Of a stretch of 64,000 bases of DNA, positions 43,935 to 51,952 are shown piece by piece. The DNA is from Oceanospirillaceae bacterium (lineage in GTDB: Bacteria > Pseudomonadota > Gammaproteobacteria > Pseudomonadales > Balneatricaceae). The notes under the pieces were generated by a model. It was not told the DNA's origin and made no database searches. It was given only the letters and a program-made list of their open reading frames with translations. Position 1 is the stretch's first letter, and every line of letters begins with the position of its first letter. The stretch spans positions 62,001 to 126,000 of the forward strand of contig JABSRB010000010.1 in the NCBI GenBank assembly GCA_013215375.1, read 5' to 3'. The position numbers were made by a program, and so were the translations under genes.

Positions 43935-44140
43935 GCATACAATTACTTCCTTGCTTAACTGTTCTTTTAGGCGACCATTACAATGATGAGCACTGAACGA
44001 GACTCAGATCTCCATTAATTAGCTACTCGATAGTCCCCTACCCGACACTGATATTTCTTAGGCACATAGTGGAATCAGCCCCTTTATGTGCCGTCGACTA
44101 ACCAGTAATCAATTAGCCCTTTATATAACGAAAACTAGCT

Positions 44141-44893
44141 TTATTTATCATGGTTCTCGGCTGCTAGCTGCTGCAATTTTTTGATGTGCAGTAAGACTTC
44201 TTGTTTCGGCAATGGGCCGCCATGGCCCATGAAAAACGTCTGCACTCCTTTGTTAGCAATGCTCTGTAATTCATGGCTAACTTGCAACGGATTATCTTCA
44301 AAAGGTGGCCGCTTGGCTTTATGTGTTCTTACAATGCCTCCAAGCAATATCCCCGATGATATTAAATCTCCAACCACGGCTTTATCATTATCAATCACCA
44401 CCGAAATAGAGCCTGCTGTGTGCCCTGGTGTCGAAATCACCTCGCCATCAAAGCCATATTCTTTAAGACTAAAAGTGTCTCTTGATGCGAGTAAAATATC
44501 AGGTTCAAACTGATCATATGGTTGTTGAATAGCCCCTGTTTTACTAAATATTCGACCAAACCAGCCGGTGCTACAAAAATGCATTTTCTTTTCGCCCCTA
44601 TAATAAGCAAGATCCCCGCGGTGCGCGATCACTGGAGCACCTGATAGAGACTTTATTTTTGCCGTGTTTCCAGCATGATCTATATGTGCATGGGTGATAA
44701 TAATTAATTTTATATCGCTATAGGTTAGACCTGATTTTTTCAGCGCACCTTCAACTTTTCGTTCGGTATCAGGCAAACCGGTATCGATTAAAATGCAACC
44801 TTGTGAATTGATTAATAGAAAAGCGTTGATCATTGAGAATGGAAATATAGCTATTTTGTTGACAGTTGTGCCATGATAATTTGTCTTTAACAT
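44141..44893 (-). CDS. Metallo-beta-lactamase-fold hydrolase
   Basis: The 250-residue protein has the zinc motif T-H-A-H-I-D-H near 68-74, further ligand histidine T-P-G-H-T near 158, and G-D-L-I-S near 174. A final H in M-G-H-G-G-P is near 224. No signal peptide. The HxlR regulator gene is divergent, 97 bases away, so it probably controls this gene. Substrate unknown (thioester, lactone or glyoxal adduct are usual for the family). Confidence 0.85.
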   Translation of the reverse strand: MLKTNYHGTTVNKIAIFPFSMINAFLLINSQGCILIDTGLPDTERKVEGALKKSGLTYSDIKLIIITHAHIDHAGNTAKIKSLSGAPVIAHRGDLAYYRGEKKMHFCSTGWFGRIFSKTGAIQQPYDQFEPDILLASRDTFSLKEYGFDGEVISTPGHTAGSISVVIDNDKAVVGDLISSGILLGGIVRTHKAKRPPFEDNPLQVSHELQSIANKGVQTFFMGHGGPLPKQEVLLHIKKLQQLAAENHDK

Positions 44894-44990
44894 TATATAA
44901 ACCTTGTTAACATGATAGTTATTTATGAAAGCTTTTATGATGTTATAGATATGATTAATATCGTCAATTAGGTACTTTTAGGTAACTAGT

Positions 44991-45338
44991 ATGCAAAAAA
45001 GGATAGAAGCAGAGAACCCGTTAGGATGCCCTGTAGTATCAACGCTTGGTTTAATTAGTGGCAAATGGAAGCCCATGGTCATACATATTTTAATCGATCA
45101 ACCTTTGAGGTTTGGTCAATTAAAAAATATGATGTCACCCATTAGCCAAAAAGTTCTTACTGAACAACTCAGAGAATTAGAGAGTACCCTTATCGTTCAG
45201 CGAGATGTTTTTGATGAAAAAGTCCTTAACGTCACCTACTCACTAACGGATTACGGACATTCATTAGCTCCCGTATTAGAGGCACTATATTTATGGGGAG
45301 ATACTAATGCCCATCTTGCCCCTAAGAGGAGCTCATGA
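44991..45338 (+). CDS. HxlR-family transcriptional regulator
   Basis: The 115-residue winged-helix protein carries N-P-L-G-C-P-V near residue 7 with the redox/aldehyde-sensing cysteine position typical of HxlR, then S-G-K-W-K-P-M-V-I, R-F-G-Q-L, Q-K-V-L-T-E-Q-L-R-E-L and Y-S-L-T-D-Y-G. Divergent to the MBL hydrolase, likely its regulator. Confidence 0.9.
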   Translation: MQKRIEAENPLGCPVVSTLGLISGKWKPMVIHILIDQPLRFGQLKNMMSPISQKVLTEQLRELESTLIVQRDVFDEKVLNVTYSLTDYGHSLAPVLEALYLWGDTNAHLAPKRSS

Positions 45339-45505
45339 TCTACTGAGGTAGTATAATTGTCTGCGAAAACTCTACCTTTATAGGACCTACCAGCCCCCGT
45401 ATTCTCAAGTTACGCGACAATATTTACTTCAGTAAATTTTAAATAATTTGTAAACTACAATGTTATTCGCGCCCAGTACTCATTATCACTTCTTGGAAAA
45501 CTATC

Positions 45506-45904
45506 ATGAAAGAAATAACACGCATCAATCATATCGGCCTTAGAGTGAGGGATTTAGCTATTTCCCGTGATTTCTATGCGCAGCTCGGTTTTAAATTCCT
45601 CGCTGGCCCCGTAGGCCCGGAACCTGCTGCTATCGTAGAACACCCATCTGGGGTCAATATAAATTTCATCTTAAATACTTCAGCAGATGCTCCGTTAGAT
45701 AATATTCTAATGAAAAAAGACATGAAATATCCAGGTTATACCCATGTAGCTTTGGAAATTACCGATGCAAAATCAGTGTCTGATCAACTAGAAAATTTAG
45801 GCATAACCATCACTGAAAGGGTTGAATTTAATGGTGCCAAGTTCTTTTTCATTAGAGATCCAGATGATAACGTAATTGAGTTTCATCAACCGGCTAGCAG
45901 TTAA
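45506..45904 (+). CDS. VOC-family (glyoxalase/dioxygenase) protein
   Basis: The 132-residue protein has two beta-alpha-beta-beta-beta modules: I-N-H-I-G-L-R-V-R-D near 5-14 and G-Y-T-H-V-A-L-E-I near 77, ending R-D-P-D-D-N-V-I-E-F-H. Histidines and the last glutamate form the metal site. Substrate not evident. Confidence 0.87.
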   Translation: MKEITRINHIGLRVRDLAISRDFYAQLGFKFLAGPVGPEPAAIVEHPSGVNINFILNTSADAPLDNILMKKDMKYPGYTHVALEITDAKSVSDQLENLGITITERVEFNGAKFFFIRDPDDNVIEFHQPASS

Positions 45905-46031
45905 TACTATTCCACTACAGAGAGCACTGATCACGGAGTCAGCGCCCTCTTCCTCATCCCTTCAATGTTAAATATCTAATCTCGTAACTGGCACTATTTG
46001 AAACTACTGCTAAAATTTAATTGGCTATATC

Positions 46032-46148
46032 CTAGGGGTTAGTAGTTAAAAACTGAGCATCTGCTGGTCGATTTAATTTATCAAATCCCTGGGATATTGC
46101 CACCAAACCCCATCTCATTGAATTTTCTAGTTCATCTAGGGTGGCCAT
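46032..46148 (-). CDS. Possible small ORF or gene remnant in the 45905-46284 spacer
   Basis: ATG 46148 gives 38 residues (M-A-T-L-D-E-L-E-N-S-M-R-W-G-L-V-A-I ... L-T-T-N-P). The frame also reads on upstream (H-A-T-R-Y-N-G-W-C), as if this were the tail of a longer lost gene. Composition is protein-like. No family recognised; the rest of the spacer is empty. Confidence 0.3.
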   Translation of the reverse strand: MATLDELENSMRWGLVAISQGFDKLNRPADAQFLTTNP

Positions 46149-46284
46149 ACACCAGCCATTATATCTAGTAGCATGTATCGTTTTATTACTTCCTGCCCTT
46201 CATTAACTTTCGATCTGTATCTTGCCAATTACTAGCCGTTAACGTTTAATAACAACACGTTAAATAATCAATGAGTAATAAAAG

Positions 46285-46770
46285 ATGGGTAAAGCTGTAT
46301 TGACCTTTTTCTGCGGCAAGATGGGTGCGGGGAAATCGACCAAGGCACGCCAAATTGCACGGGATACAAATGCAGTATTATTAGCAGAAGATGAGTGGCT
46401 TGCATCACTGTACCCAAATCAAATTTCATCTGTAGCTGATTATATTAGCTACTCCAATTTGCTCAAACCTCAAATTAAGCAGCTAGTCCAATCAATCTTA
46501 GTGGCAGGTACTGATGTTGTTATGGATTTCCCAGCCAATACTCTTTCTCAAAGAGCTTGGTTTAAGACTATATTCTCAGAGATAGAGGCCAGGCATAATT
46601 TGATTTACATCGATGCAACCAATGCGCTCTGTCTTGAGCAGATTGGTAAACGGCGGTTAGCTCAACCAAATAGAGCAGCAACAGATACCCCAGCGATGTT
46701 TGAGCAAATGACGAAGCACTTTATGGAGCCTGCTTTAGAGGAAGGTTTTAATGTGACTCGATTGACTTAA
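46285..46770 (+). CDS. P-loop ATPase/kinase of the zeta-toxin-like fold
   Basis: The 161-residue protein has Walker A G-K-M-G-A-G-K-S-T at about 10-18, then D near E-D-E-W-L-A-S-L-Y-P, a Walker-B-like V-V-M-D-F-P-A-N and a lid R-R-L-A-Q-P-N-R. This is the AAA_33 small-molecule kinase type. No antitoxin partner gene is adjacent, so a metabolic or detoxifying kinase is more likely than a toxin. Confidence 0.75.
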   Translation: MGKAVLTFFCGKMGAGKSTKARQIARDTNAVLLAEDEWLASLYPNQISSVADYISYSNLLKPQIKQLVQSILVAGTDVVMDFPANTLSQRAWFKTIFSEIEARHNLIYIDATNALCLEQIGKRRLAQPNRAATDTPAMFEQMTKHFMEPALEEGFNVTRLT

Positions 46771-46845
46771 AATACCCTAGAAGGCGACTTCCCTTCATGA
46801 CAGTATTACAGCCTGCTATATGTGTATTATTCAGGAGTATTAAAT

Positions 46846-47250
46846 ATGAGTGAGTTATTTAAGGGATCATGCCTGTGTGGCGTAGTAAAGTTTTCTGTAA
46901 CCGCTTTTAATCCACAAGTCGGTAATTGCCATTGTTCAATGTGCCGAAAGTTCCACGGCGCTGCGTTTGCCACATTAGTGAGCGTTAGTAATTTAAACTG
47001 GTCATCAGGGCAGAGCCTGCTTAAAGACTTTACCGCAGCCAACGGCACCATACGCACTTTTTGCTCACAGTGCGGCTCGAGTATCGGCTTTCGTGTTAAA
47101 GGCGCATCACTAGGCGCTATGGAAGTGGCTATCGCTACCTTTGATGCTGATATTCCCGTTAAAGTTGATGCACAAATTTACACTGATAATAAGGCTAACT
47201 GGTGCGAGTTACAAAAGGACATCACCGCTTTTACGCAGGGAAGAATATAG
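46846..47250 (+). CDS. GFA-family (glutathione-dependent formaldehyde-activating enzyme-like) protein
   Basis: Start ATG 46846 (M-S-E-L-F-K-G-S-C) has AGGAG 8 bases upstream, preferred over 46822. The 134-residue protein has the GFA zinc cysteines: G-S-C-L-C-G, G-N-C-H-C-S-M-C-R-K, and F-C-S-Q-C-G-S. The enzymatic role is unproven for most family members. Confidence 0.88.
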   Translation: MSELFKGSCLCGVVKFSVTAFNPQVGNCHCSMCRKFHGAAFATLVSVSNLNWSSGQSLLKDFTAANGTIRTFCSQCGSSIGFRVKGASLGAMEVAIATFDADIPVKVDAQIYTDNKANWCELQKDITAFTQGRI

Positions 47251-47370
47251 CTCTGGCGTGATTTTATACCATTATCAAAATTTCCTTCAACCAACGCTTA
47301 GAGTCTTAATTTCTTCTGTTATTAATGCCTCAGATACTGGTATAGTTTGCGCTAACGTCGTTATATAAAA

Positions 47371-47658
47371 ATGGGTTTTATGAAAAAGTTATTTATAAAA
47401 ATATTTTGGCCAATATTAAAGTTCTTCGAAACAGATCAAGTACCTGCTAATTATAAAAAGTCGCACCGCATTGCTTTAAATGTGCTCGGTGGTTTATTTT
47501 TATTTCTATCTTTAGGCTCATCATTAGCGGCTGTTTATAGTGGCCAGCTTGGCGCACTTATTCCAGTGGTTGTGTTCTTTTGTGTCGGTTTTGTGGCCGT
47601 TGTTGTTGGAGTGCTTGGCTCCAAGGGCGCCGTAGGAAAAATTTGGGGCAGCAAATAA
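47371..47658 (+). CDS. Small membrane protein with two transmembrane segments
   Basis: The 95-residue protein has hydrophobic segments at about 31-52 and 60-80, a short cytoplasmic N-terminus (K-K-L-F-I-K-I-F-W) and a basic tail. Start may be ATG 47371 or 47380 (M-K-K-L-F). Family not recognised. Confidence 0.65.
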   Translation: MGFMKKLFIKIFWPILKFFETDQVPANYKKSHRIALNVLGGLFLFLSLGSSLAAVYSGQLGALIPVVVFFCVGFVAVVVGVLGSKGAVGKIWGSK

Positions 47659-47694
47659 GTTCGTATTATTAATTCAATTCCCTTGGATACACTT

Positions 47695-48105
47695 ATGGTC
47701 ACTAAAGATCAATTAGCTCATTTCTTTAAAACCGATTTTCCGCAAGCGGACATCGTTATTGAAAGCATTGGCGACAAGTCAGCAACTATCAGAAAGCACA
47801 TCAACCATAATCATTTAAGACCTGGTGGCACTGTATCGGGGCCAGTATTAATGGAAGTGGCGGATGCCGCCCTTTACGCGGCTATCTTAGCTGAAATCGG
47901 CCTGCAAGCAATGGCGGTGACTACTAATCTCAATATCAATTTTTTGCGAAAACCCGCCGCTGATAAAGATATCATCGGGGAATGCAAATTGATAAAAGTG
48001 GGTAAATTATTGGTAATCGGGGAAGTATCTCTTTATTCAGAGGGAATGTCAGAGCCTGTGGCACATGCAGTGGCCACTTATGCGATTCCCCCTCCGCGTA
48101 GCTAA
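47695..48105 (+). CDS. PaaI-type hotdog thioesterase
   Basis: The 136-residue protein (from ATG 47695; a TTG at 47683 would add four residues) has the hotdog core L-R-P-G-G-T-V-S-G-P-V-L-M-E-V-A-D and T-N-L-N-I-N-F-L-R-K-P. These match acyl-CoA thioesterases of the PaaI group. Followed by a DUF1289 gene. Confidence 0.85.
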   Translation: MVTKDQLAHFFKTDFPQADIVIESIGDKSATIRKHINHNHLRPGGTVSGPVLMEVADAALYAAILAEIGLQAMAVTTNLNINFLRKPAADKDIIGECKLIKVGKLLVIGEVSLYSEGMSEPVAHAVATYAIPPPRS

Positions 48106-48191
48106 TAGCACGTCTTATGACGTGCAGTAAAACTGCTCTTGTTCCCACAATAACAGCCAATTTTATCCATTTTTTGATTAGAGTTTTGTAA

Positions 48192-48386
48192 ATGTACACC
48201 GTAAATAATAGAGTCATGATTAGCCCTTGTACTAGCCAATGTAAATTAGATGAAAACGATATTTGCCTGGGCTGCTACCGGTCAGCGGCAGAAATTGGTG
48301 GGTGGCGTAGCAAATCTGAAGATGAGCAAATAGCGATAACGATCCGCTGTAAAAAGAAGCTAGCGCGCCTTTTAGAAGGCGGTTAA
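48192..48386 (+). CDS. DUF1289 family protein
   Basis: The 64-residue protein contains S-P-C-T-S-Q-C-K-L-D-E-N-D-I-C-L-G-C-Y-R-S, the four-cysteine DUF1289 signature, then E-I-G-G-W-R. It likely binds zinc or an iron-sulfur cluster. Start ATG 48192, or 48216 just before I-S-P-C. Function unknown. Confidence 0.82.
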   Translation: MYTVNNRVMISPCTSQCKLDENDICLGCYRSAAEIGGWRSKSEDEQIAITIRCKKKLARLLEGG

Positions 48387-48471
48387 ACACAGGGGTAATA
48401 TCGAGTCACATTAACGTGGAAGACCAAGCAGTCAGTATTGCGCCCACTAAAAGTTTAGGATGTATTTAGCA

Positions 48472-48966
48472 ATGAACATAAGACACCTCGAAGCGTTTGA
48501 TAATGCAGACTTAGCTGAAATATACAGTTTCCCATCAGTCACCGAAAATACTTCGCAGTTACCCTTTCTCAGCGCTAATTCAGTTACATCGCTATTTAGT
48601 AATTCAGATCACTACACTTTGGTGATTGAAAATAACGCAAAAGTAGTTGGTCACCTTACCTTGTTTTTATCACCTAAAGCTCGCCATAAACACTGTGCGG
48701 GTTTAGCCATTGCCGTGCACCCTGAACACCACGGCAAAGGAATCGCCACAAAACTGATGCACGAGGCGATCAATCAGGCAGATAACTGGCTTAATTTAGT
48801 GCGTTTAGAACTTCAAGTTCATGCAGATAATACCGCCGCTATCGCACTTTATCAGCGTATGGGCTTCCAGCTAGAAGGGACTAAGCGCTTAGCAGCCTTC
48901 AAGGCCGGCAAGTATATCGATATGCTGATGATGTCGAGAATAAGGCCTGATTACGAGACGGTCTAA
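48472..48966 (+). CDS. GNAT-family N-acetyltransferase
   Basis: The 164-residue enzyme (ATG 48472 preferred, AGGA about 11 bases upstream; 48460 possible) has the acetyl-CoA loop H-P-E-H-H-G-K-G-I-A-T-K-L near 85 and the C-terminal A-L-Y-Q-R-M-G-F. Resembles RimI/L-amino-acid acetyltransferases. Substrate unknown. Confidence 0.85.
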   Translation: MNIRHLEAFDNADLAEIYSFPSVTENTSQLPFLSANSVTSLFSNSDHYTLVIENNAKVVGHLTLFLSPKARHKHCAGLAIAVHPEHHGKGIATKLMHEAINQADNWLNLVRLELQVHADNTAAIALYQRMGFQLEGTKRLAAFKAGKYIDMLMMSRIRPDYETV

Positions 48967-48996
48967 ACACAGCTCCAGAAAACGACGGAAAATATT

Positions 48997-49521
48997 ATGC
49001 TTAAAATCCAAAGTGCCACCCAACAAGATGCTGAACTAATCCTGCACTTTATTAAAGAGCTGGCCATTGCCGAGGCATTCCCCTTCGAAGTATCAGTCAC
49101 TAAGGAGGCCCTAGAGCGCAACCTTTTTGGAGCAGAGCCAGCCGCACAAGCTATTATTTTTTATGTGAATAACAAGGCCTGTGGTTTTGCGGTATTTTAT
49201 TACTCGTTTTCCACCACTACTGGGAAACGCGGGTTACATCTGGATGATTTATACATTCAACCTGAATATCAAGGCCAAGGTTTTGGTAAACAAGTACTGG
49301 TTTATCTATCAAAACTAGCGATTGAAGAAGAGTGTGCCCGATTTGAATGGTGGGCACTTAACACTAATGTCTCTGCTATAAAATTTTACCTCGGGTTAGG
49401 TGCCAAAAAGCTTGAGGAAATTTCGGTTTTTCGATTAGATGCTTTGGCCATCGCCAATTTAGCTAAGGAAGCAGCGAACAAGTCCCAGACACCCCTGGCG
49501 TACAGGATTGTTTGTGATTGA
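48997..49521 (+). CDS. GNAT-family N-acetyltransferase with a MITE-encoded C-terminus
   Basis: The 174-residue protein resembles diamine/thialysine acetyltransferases: F-P-F-E-V-S-V-T, G-F-A-V-F-Y-Y-S-F-S-T-T-T-G-K-R-G-L-H-L-D-D-L-Y near 75, Q-G-Q-G-F-G-K-Q near 95, A-L-N-T-N-V-S-A-I-K-F-Y near 125. The last 17-18 residues (E-A-A-N-K-S-Q-T...) are encoded by the 263-bp element beginning at 49467, so the original C-terminus was replaced. The catalytic core is complete. Confidence 0.85.
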   Translation: MLKIQSATQQDAELILHFIKELAIAEAFPFEVSVTKEALERNLFGAEPAAQAIIFYVNNKACGFAVFYYSFSTTTGKRGLHLDDLYIQPEYQGQGFGKQVLVYLSKLAIEEECARFEWWALNTNVSAIKFYLGLGAKKLEEISVFRLDALAIANLAKEAANKSQTPLAYRIVCD

Positions 49522-49729
49522 GGCAATGACTACAGGCGGGCTGGTTGCCCGGCGAAAGCCATTAACAAAGAGCACGAACTATCCTGTACGCCCCGCAGGG
49601 TGGATCTCTAAGCGCTCAACTCCTTTGTCAGAACGCTTGTAAAGGACTTGCCATTCACTTCGTATTCTTCCGCGGATTTGACCGCTTAGTTATCCACAGG
49701 GAACATCTGGGGGCTTATTCGCTACTTCC
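49467..49729 (-). mobile_element. 263-bp MITE-like element, copy 2
   Basis: Equal in length to the copy at 52478-52740 and in the opposite orientation. Ends: GGAAGCAGCGAACAAGTCCC at 49467 and the inverse of GGAAGTAGCGAATAAGCCCC at 49710-49729 (17 of 20 paired). Internal arms at 49600-49619 and 49678-49697 (GTGGATCTCTAAGCGCTCAA against GTGGATAACTAAGCGGTCAA) can form a stem. Shares GCGGGCTGGTTGCCCGGCGA with the inverse of copy 1. No transposase; non-autonomous. Confidence 0.9.
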
Positions 49730-49832
49730 CTCCAGTTAAATCAACACAAACCGTATATATAACAAACAATTAAAATCACTTTTGTGCATAATTGTCATTT
49801 TTTAATAATCGCTAACTGCATAGGGAGCATGC

Positions 49833-50948
49833 GTGGAATTTAAACTTGAATATTTGTTAACTGGACTGGTCCTCATCGCGTTGGTCATTGGCTTATTTAT
49901 TTACAAAGCCGTTAAAAATGGCGGTTTTAAAAGCGCAAAGTTGACCAGTGGCAAAGACAAAATATCTGGCGCTATCTCTTCTCCCAAGAAATTGGGGATT
50001 CTGTTAGGCATCCTCTATGGAATCTCAATTCGTATAATTTGGGAGCTTGATCAACTAAAAGGGATAGGTGAGCTGGTCACTATTTCGTTTATGTTTCTGG
50101 TACCTTTTGTGATTGGCTTTATTCGCATCCACTACGAAGCAAAGGTAAATCCCCAACTCAGTATTATCAATATGCTGATCATGCCATGGCTACCGATCTT
50201 TATATTTTTGTTAACCACCGTTGTCACGCTACTTGAGGGCAGTATTTGCGTGATAATTGCAGCACCCGCCTTTATGTTTTTTGCCAGCTTAGGTGGTGTG
50301 GCTGCTGGGTTGTTATCCCGCATTTTTAACAATAAAGGTACACTGACCTGCGTGGCGGTACTGCCATTAATAATAGCTCCCCTAGAATTGAATTACCTTG
50401 AACTGTCTAAAACTTATGAAGTAAAAAATCAAATTGAGATCAACGCCACGCCCGCTGCAATTTGGTCGCAGTTAGGTAATATCCAAGATATTAAAAAACA
50501 TGAACTGCCACTATCGTTAACAACCTTAATTGGTATCCCCTCCCCAGTCTCTGCGCAAATGGATGGCTCGCAAGTTAATAGCGTTAGAACCAGCCGCTGG
50601 GAAAAGGGCATTGTATTCAAGGAAGTCATCACCCAATGGTCTGTTAACAAACGCATGGCATACGACTTTGAAATTGACCCTAATTTGATTCCCGATCAGT
50701 CATTGGATAAACATGTAAAGTTAGGTGGCGAGTATTTCTCCCCCCTCTCCGGTCAATACGAAATCACCCCATCAGCTACCCCAGGCATCAACATACTGTC
50801 ACTTTCTACGGTTATTAGAGACGATACCAATTTTGGCATTTACTCCAGACTGTGGGGAGAGCTAATTTTTAGTGATTTTCATAATAGCTTGTTAGGTTTG
50901 ATAAAAAATCGAGCCCAGTCTGGGGCTAGTTTTGCGCAAGGTAGCTAA
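49833..50948 (+). CDS. Membrane protein with C-terminal SRPBCC-like domain
   Basis: The 371-residue protein starts at a GTG with AGGGAG 5 bases upstream. Residues 1-190 contain five or six membrane segments; residues about 198-365 look like a polyketide-cyclase/START (SRPBCC) fold, with I-E-I-N-A-T-P-A-A-I-W-S-Q-L-G at its start. Such domains bind hydrophobic ligands. Function unknown. Confidence 0.7.
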   Translation: MEFKLEYLLTGLVLIALVIGLFIYKAVKNGGFKSAKLTSGKDKISGAISSPKKLGILLGILYGISIRIIWELDQLKGIGELVTISFMFLVPFVIGFIRIHYEAKVNPQLSIINMLIMPWLPIFIFLLTTVVTLLEGSICVIIAAPAFMFFASLGGVAAGLLSRIFNNKGTLTCVAVLPLIIAPLELNYLELSKTYEVKNQIEINATPAAIWSQLGNIQDIKKHELPLSLTTLIGIPSPVSAQMDGSQVNSVRTSRWEKGIVFKEVITQWSVNKRMAYDFEIDPNLIPDQSLDKHVKLGGEYFSPLSGQYEITPSATPGINILSLSTVIRDDTNFGIYSRLWGELIFSDFHNSLLGLIKNRAQSGASFAQGS

Positions 50949-50981
50949 TGCTTAACAGCCAATAATATATGAGTGATTGCA

Positions 50982-51509
50982 GTGAAAGCTAATTTTGAAT
51001 TAATGGCAAGCTACAACCAAAGGATGAATAAAGCCTTATACGAAGTGGCTGCTACTTTAAATAACGAAGAGCTGCATCAAGATCGCGGTGCTTTTTTCCA
51101 CTCTATTATGGGCACACTCAATCACATATTAGTCGGCGATATTATTTGGCTTAAACGTTTTGCCTGCCACAAAATAGCACTGCCATCACTTGAGGCTGTA
51201 ACGGTTCTTAAAACACCTCCCTCTCTCGATGCGACCCTTTGCTCAAGCTTGACGGAGTTGACCGTGCAAAGGCTGTACCTCGATGGCATCATTGTACAGT
51301 TTACAGCACAACTGACCGAGCAAGCTATGGCAACGCCACTGGCTTACAACAACAGCAAAGGGCTACCATTTAACAAAAATTTTGGTCATTTATTACAGCA
51401 TTTCTTTAATCACCAGACACATCACCGCGGCCAAATATCAACACTGCTTTACCAAGCAGGTGTCGATGTAGGTGTCACCGATTTACTGCTGGCGATCCCC
51501 AATGAATAA
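50982..51509 (+). CDS. DinB-family protein
   Basis: Start GTG 50982 (M-K-A-N-F-E-L-M-A-S-Y-N) is favoured by GAGTGA upstream and by the family's usual N-terminus; GTG 50973 is the alternative. The 175-residue four-helix bundle has the three metal histidines: I-M-G-T-L-N-H-I-L near 46, and N-H-Q-T-H-H-R-G near 146. May be a bacillithiol/mycothiol-type S-transferase fold with unknown activity. Confidence 0.85.
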   Translation: MKANFELMASYNQRMNKALYEVAATLNNEELHQDRGAFFHSIMGTLNHILVGDIIWLKRFACHKIALPSLEAVTVLKTPPSLDATLCSSLTELTVQRLYLDGIIVQFTAQLTEQAMATPLAYNNSKGLPFNKNFGHLLQHFFNHQTHHRGQISTLLYQAGVDVGVTDLLLAIPNE

Positions 51510-51532
51510 CGCTTTTATAAAAATGAGCTAGC

Positions 51533-51922
51533 TTATATCCAGACATCCCCCTGTGCGGTGCGCTCATTAGCCTCCCCGTCCCCTGTATTTATGACGCCAT
51601 CAGGCACAATTAATAACATTTTTACTTCAGATGCGGCATAAGGTTTATGCTCTACCCCTTTTGGTACTACATACATTTCCCCGGCATTAACTTGTACAGA
51701 GCCATCCCTGAAATCCAGTCTTAAACAGCCCTCTAAAACAAAAAATGACTCGTCGCTATCTTTGTGTTGATGCCACTGGAAATCCCCTTCAATCTTGACT
51801 ATTTTTACCTGATGGTTATTAATCTGGGCGATGACTTTTGGTTGCCACTGCTCAGAGAATAAGCTGAGCTTTTGCGCGAAGTTTATCGCTTGATAATTGA
51901 CTATTTTTTGTGAGTTAGACAT
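51533..51922 (-). CDS. Cupin-domain protein
   Basis: The 129-residue single cupin has motif 1 W-H-Q-H-K-D-S-D-E-S-F-F-V-L-E-G near 52 and motif 2 P-K-G-V-E-H-K-P near 86, giving the metal-binding H, H, E, H set. Divergent to the split AraC gene, 30 bases apart, which may have regulated it. Substrate unknown. Confidence 0.85.
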   Translation of the reverse strand: MSNSQKIVNYQAINFAQKLSLFSEQWQPKVIAQINNHQVKIVKIEGDFQWHQHKDSDESFFVLEGCLRLDFRDGSVQVNAGEMYVVPKGVEHKPYAASEVKMLLIVPDGVINTGDGEANERTAQGDVWI

Positions 51923-51952
51923 AGTTGGGTTCTCCCATTTAGTGTTTTAATA

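Noticed and set aside
46285-46770. P-loop protein considered as a zeta toxin of a toxin-antitoxin pair
   Set aside because: No adjacent small antitoxin gene; neighbours are unrelated single genes.
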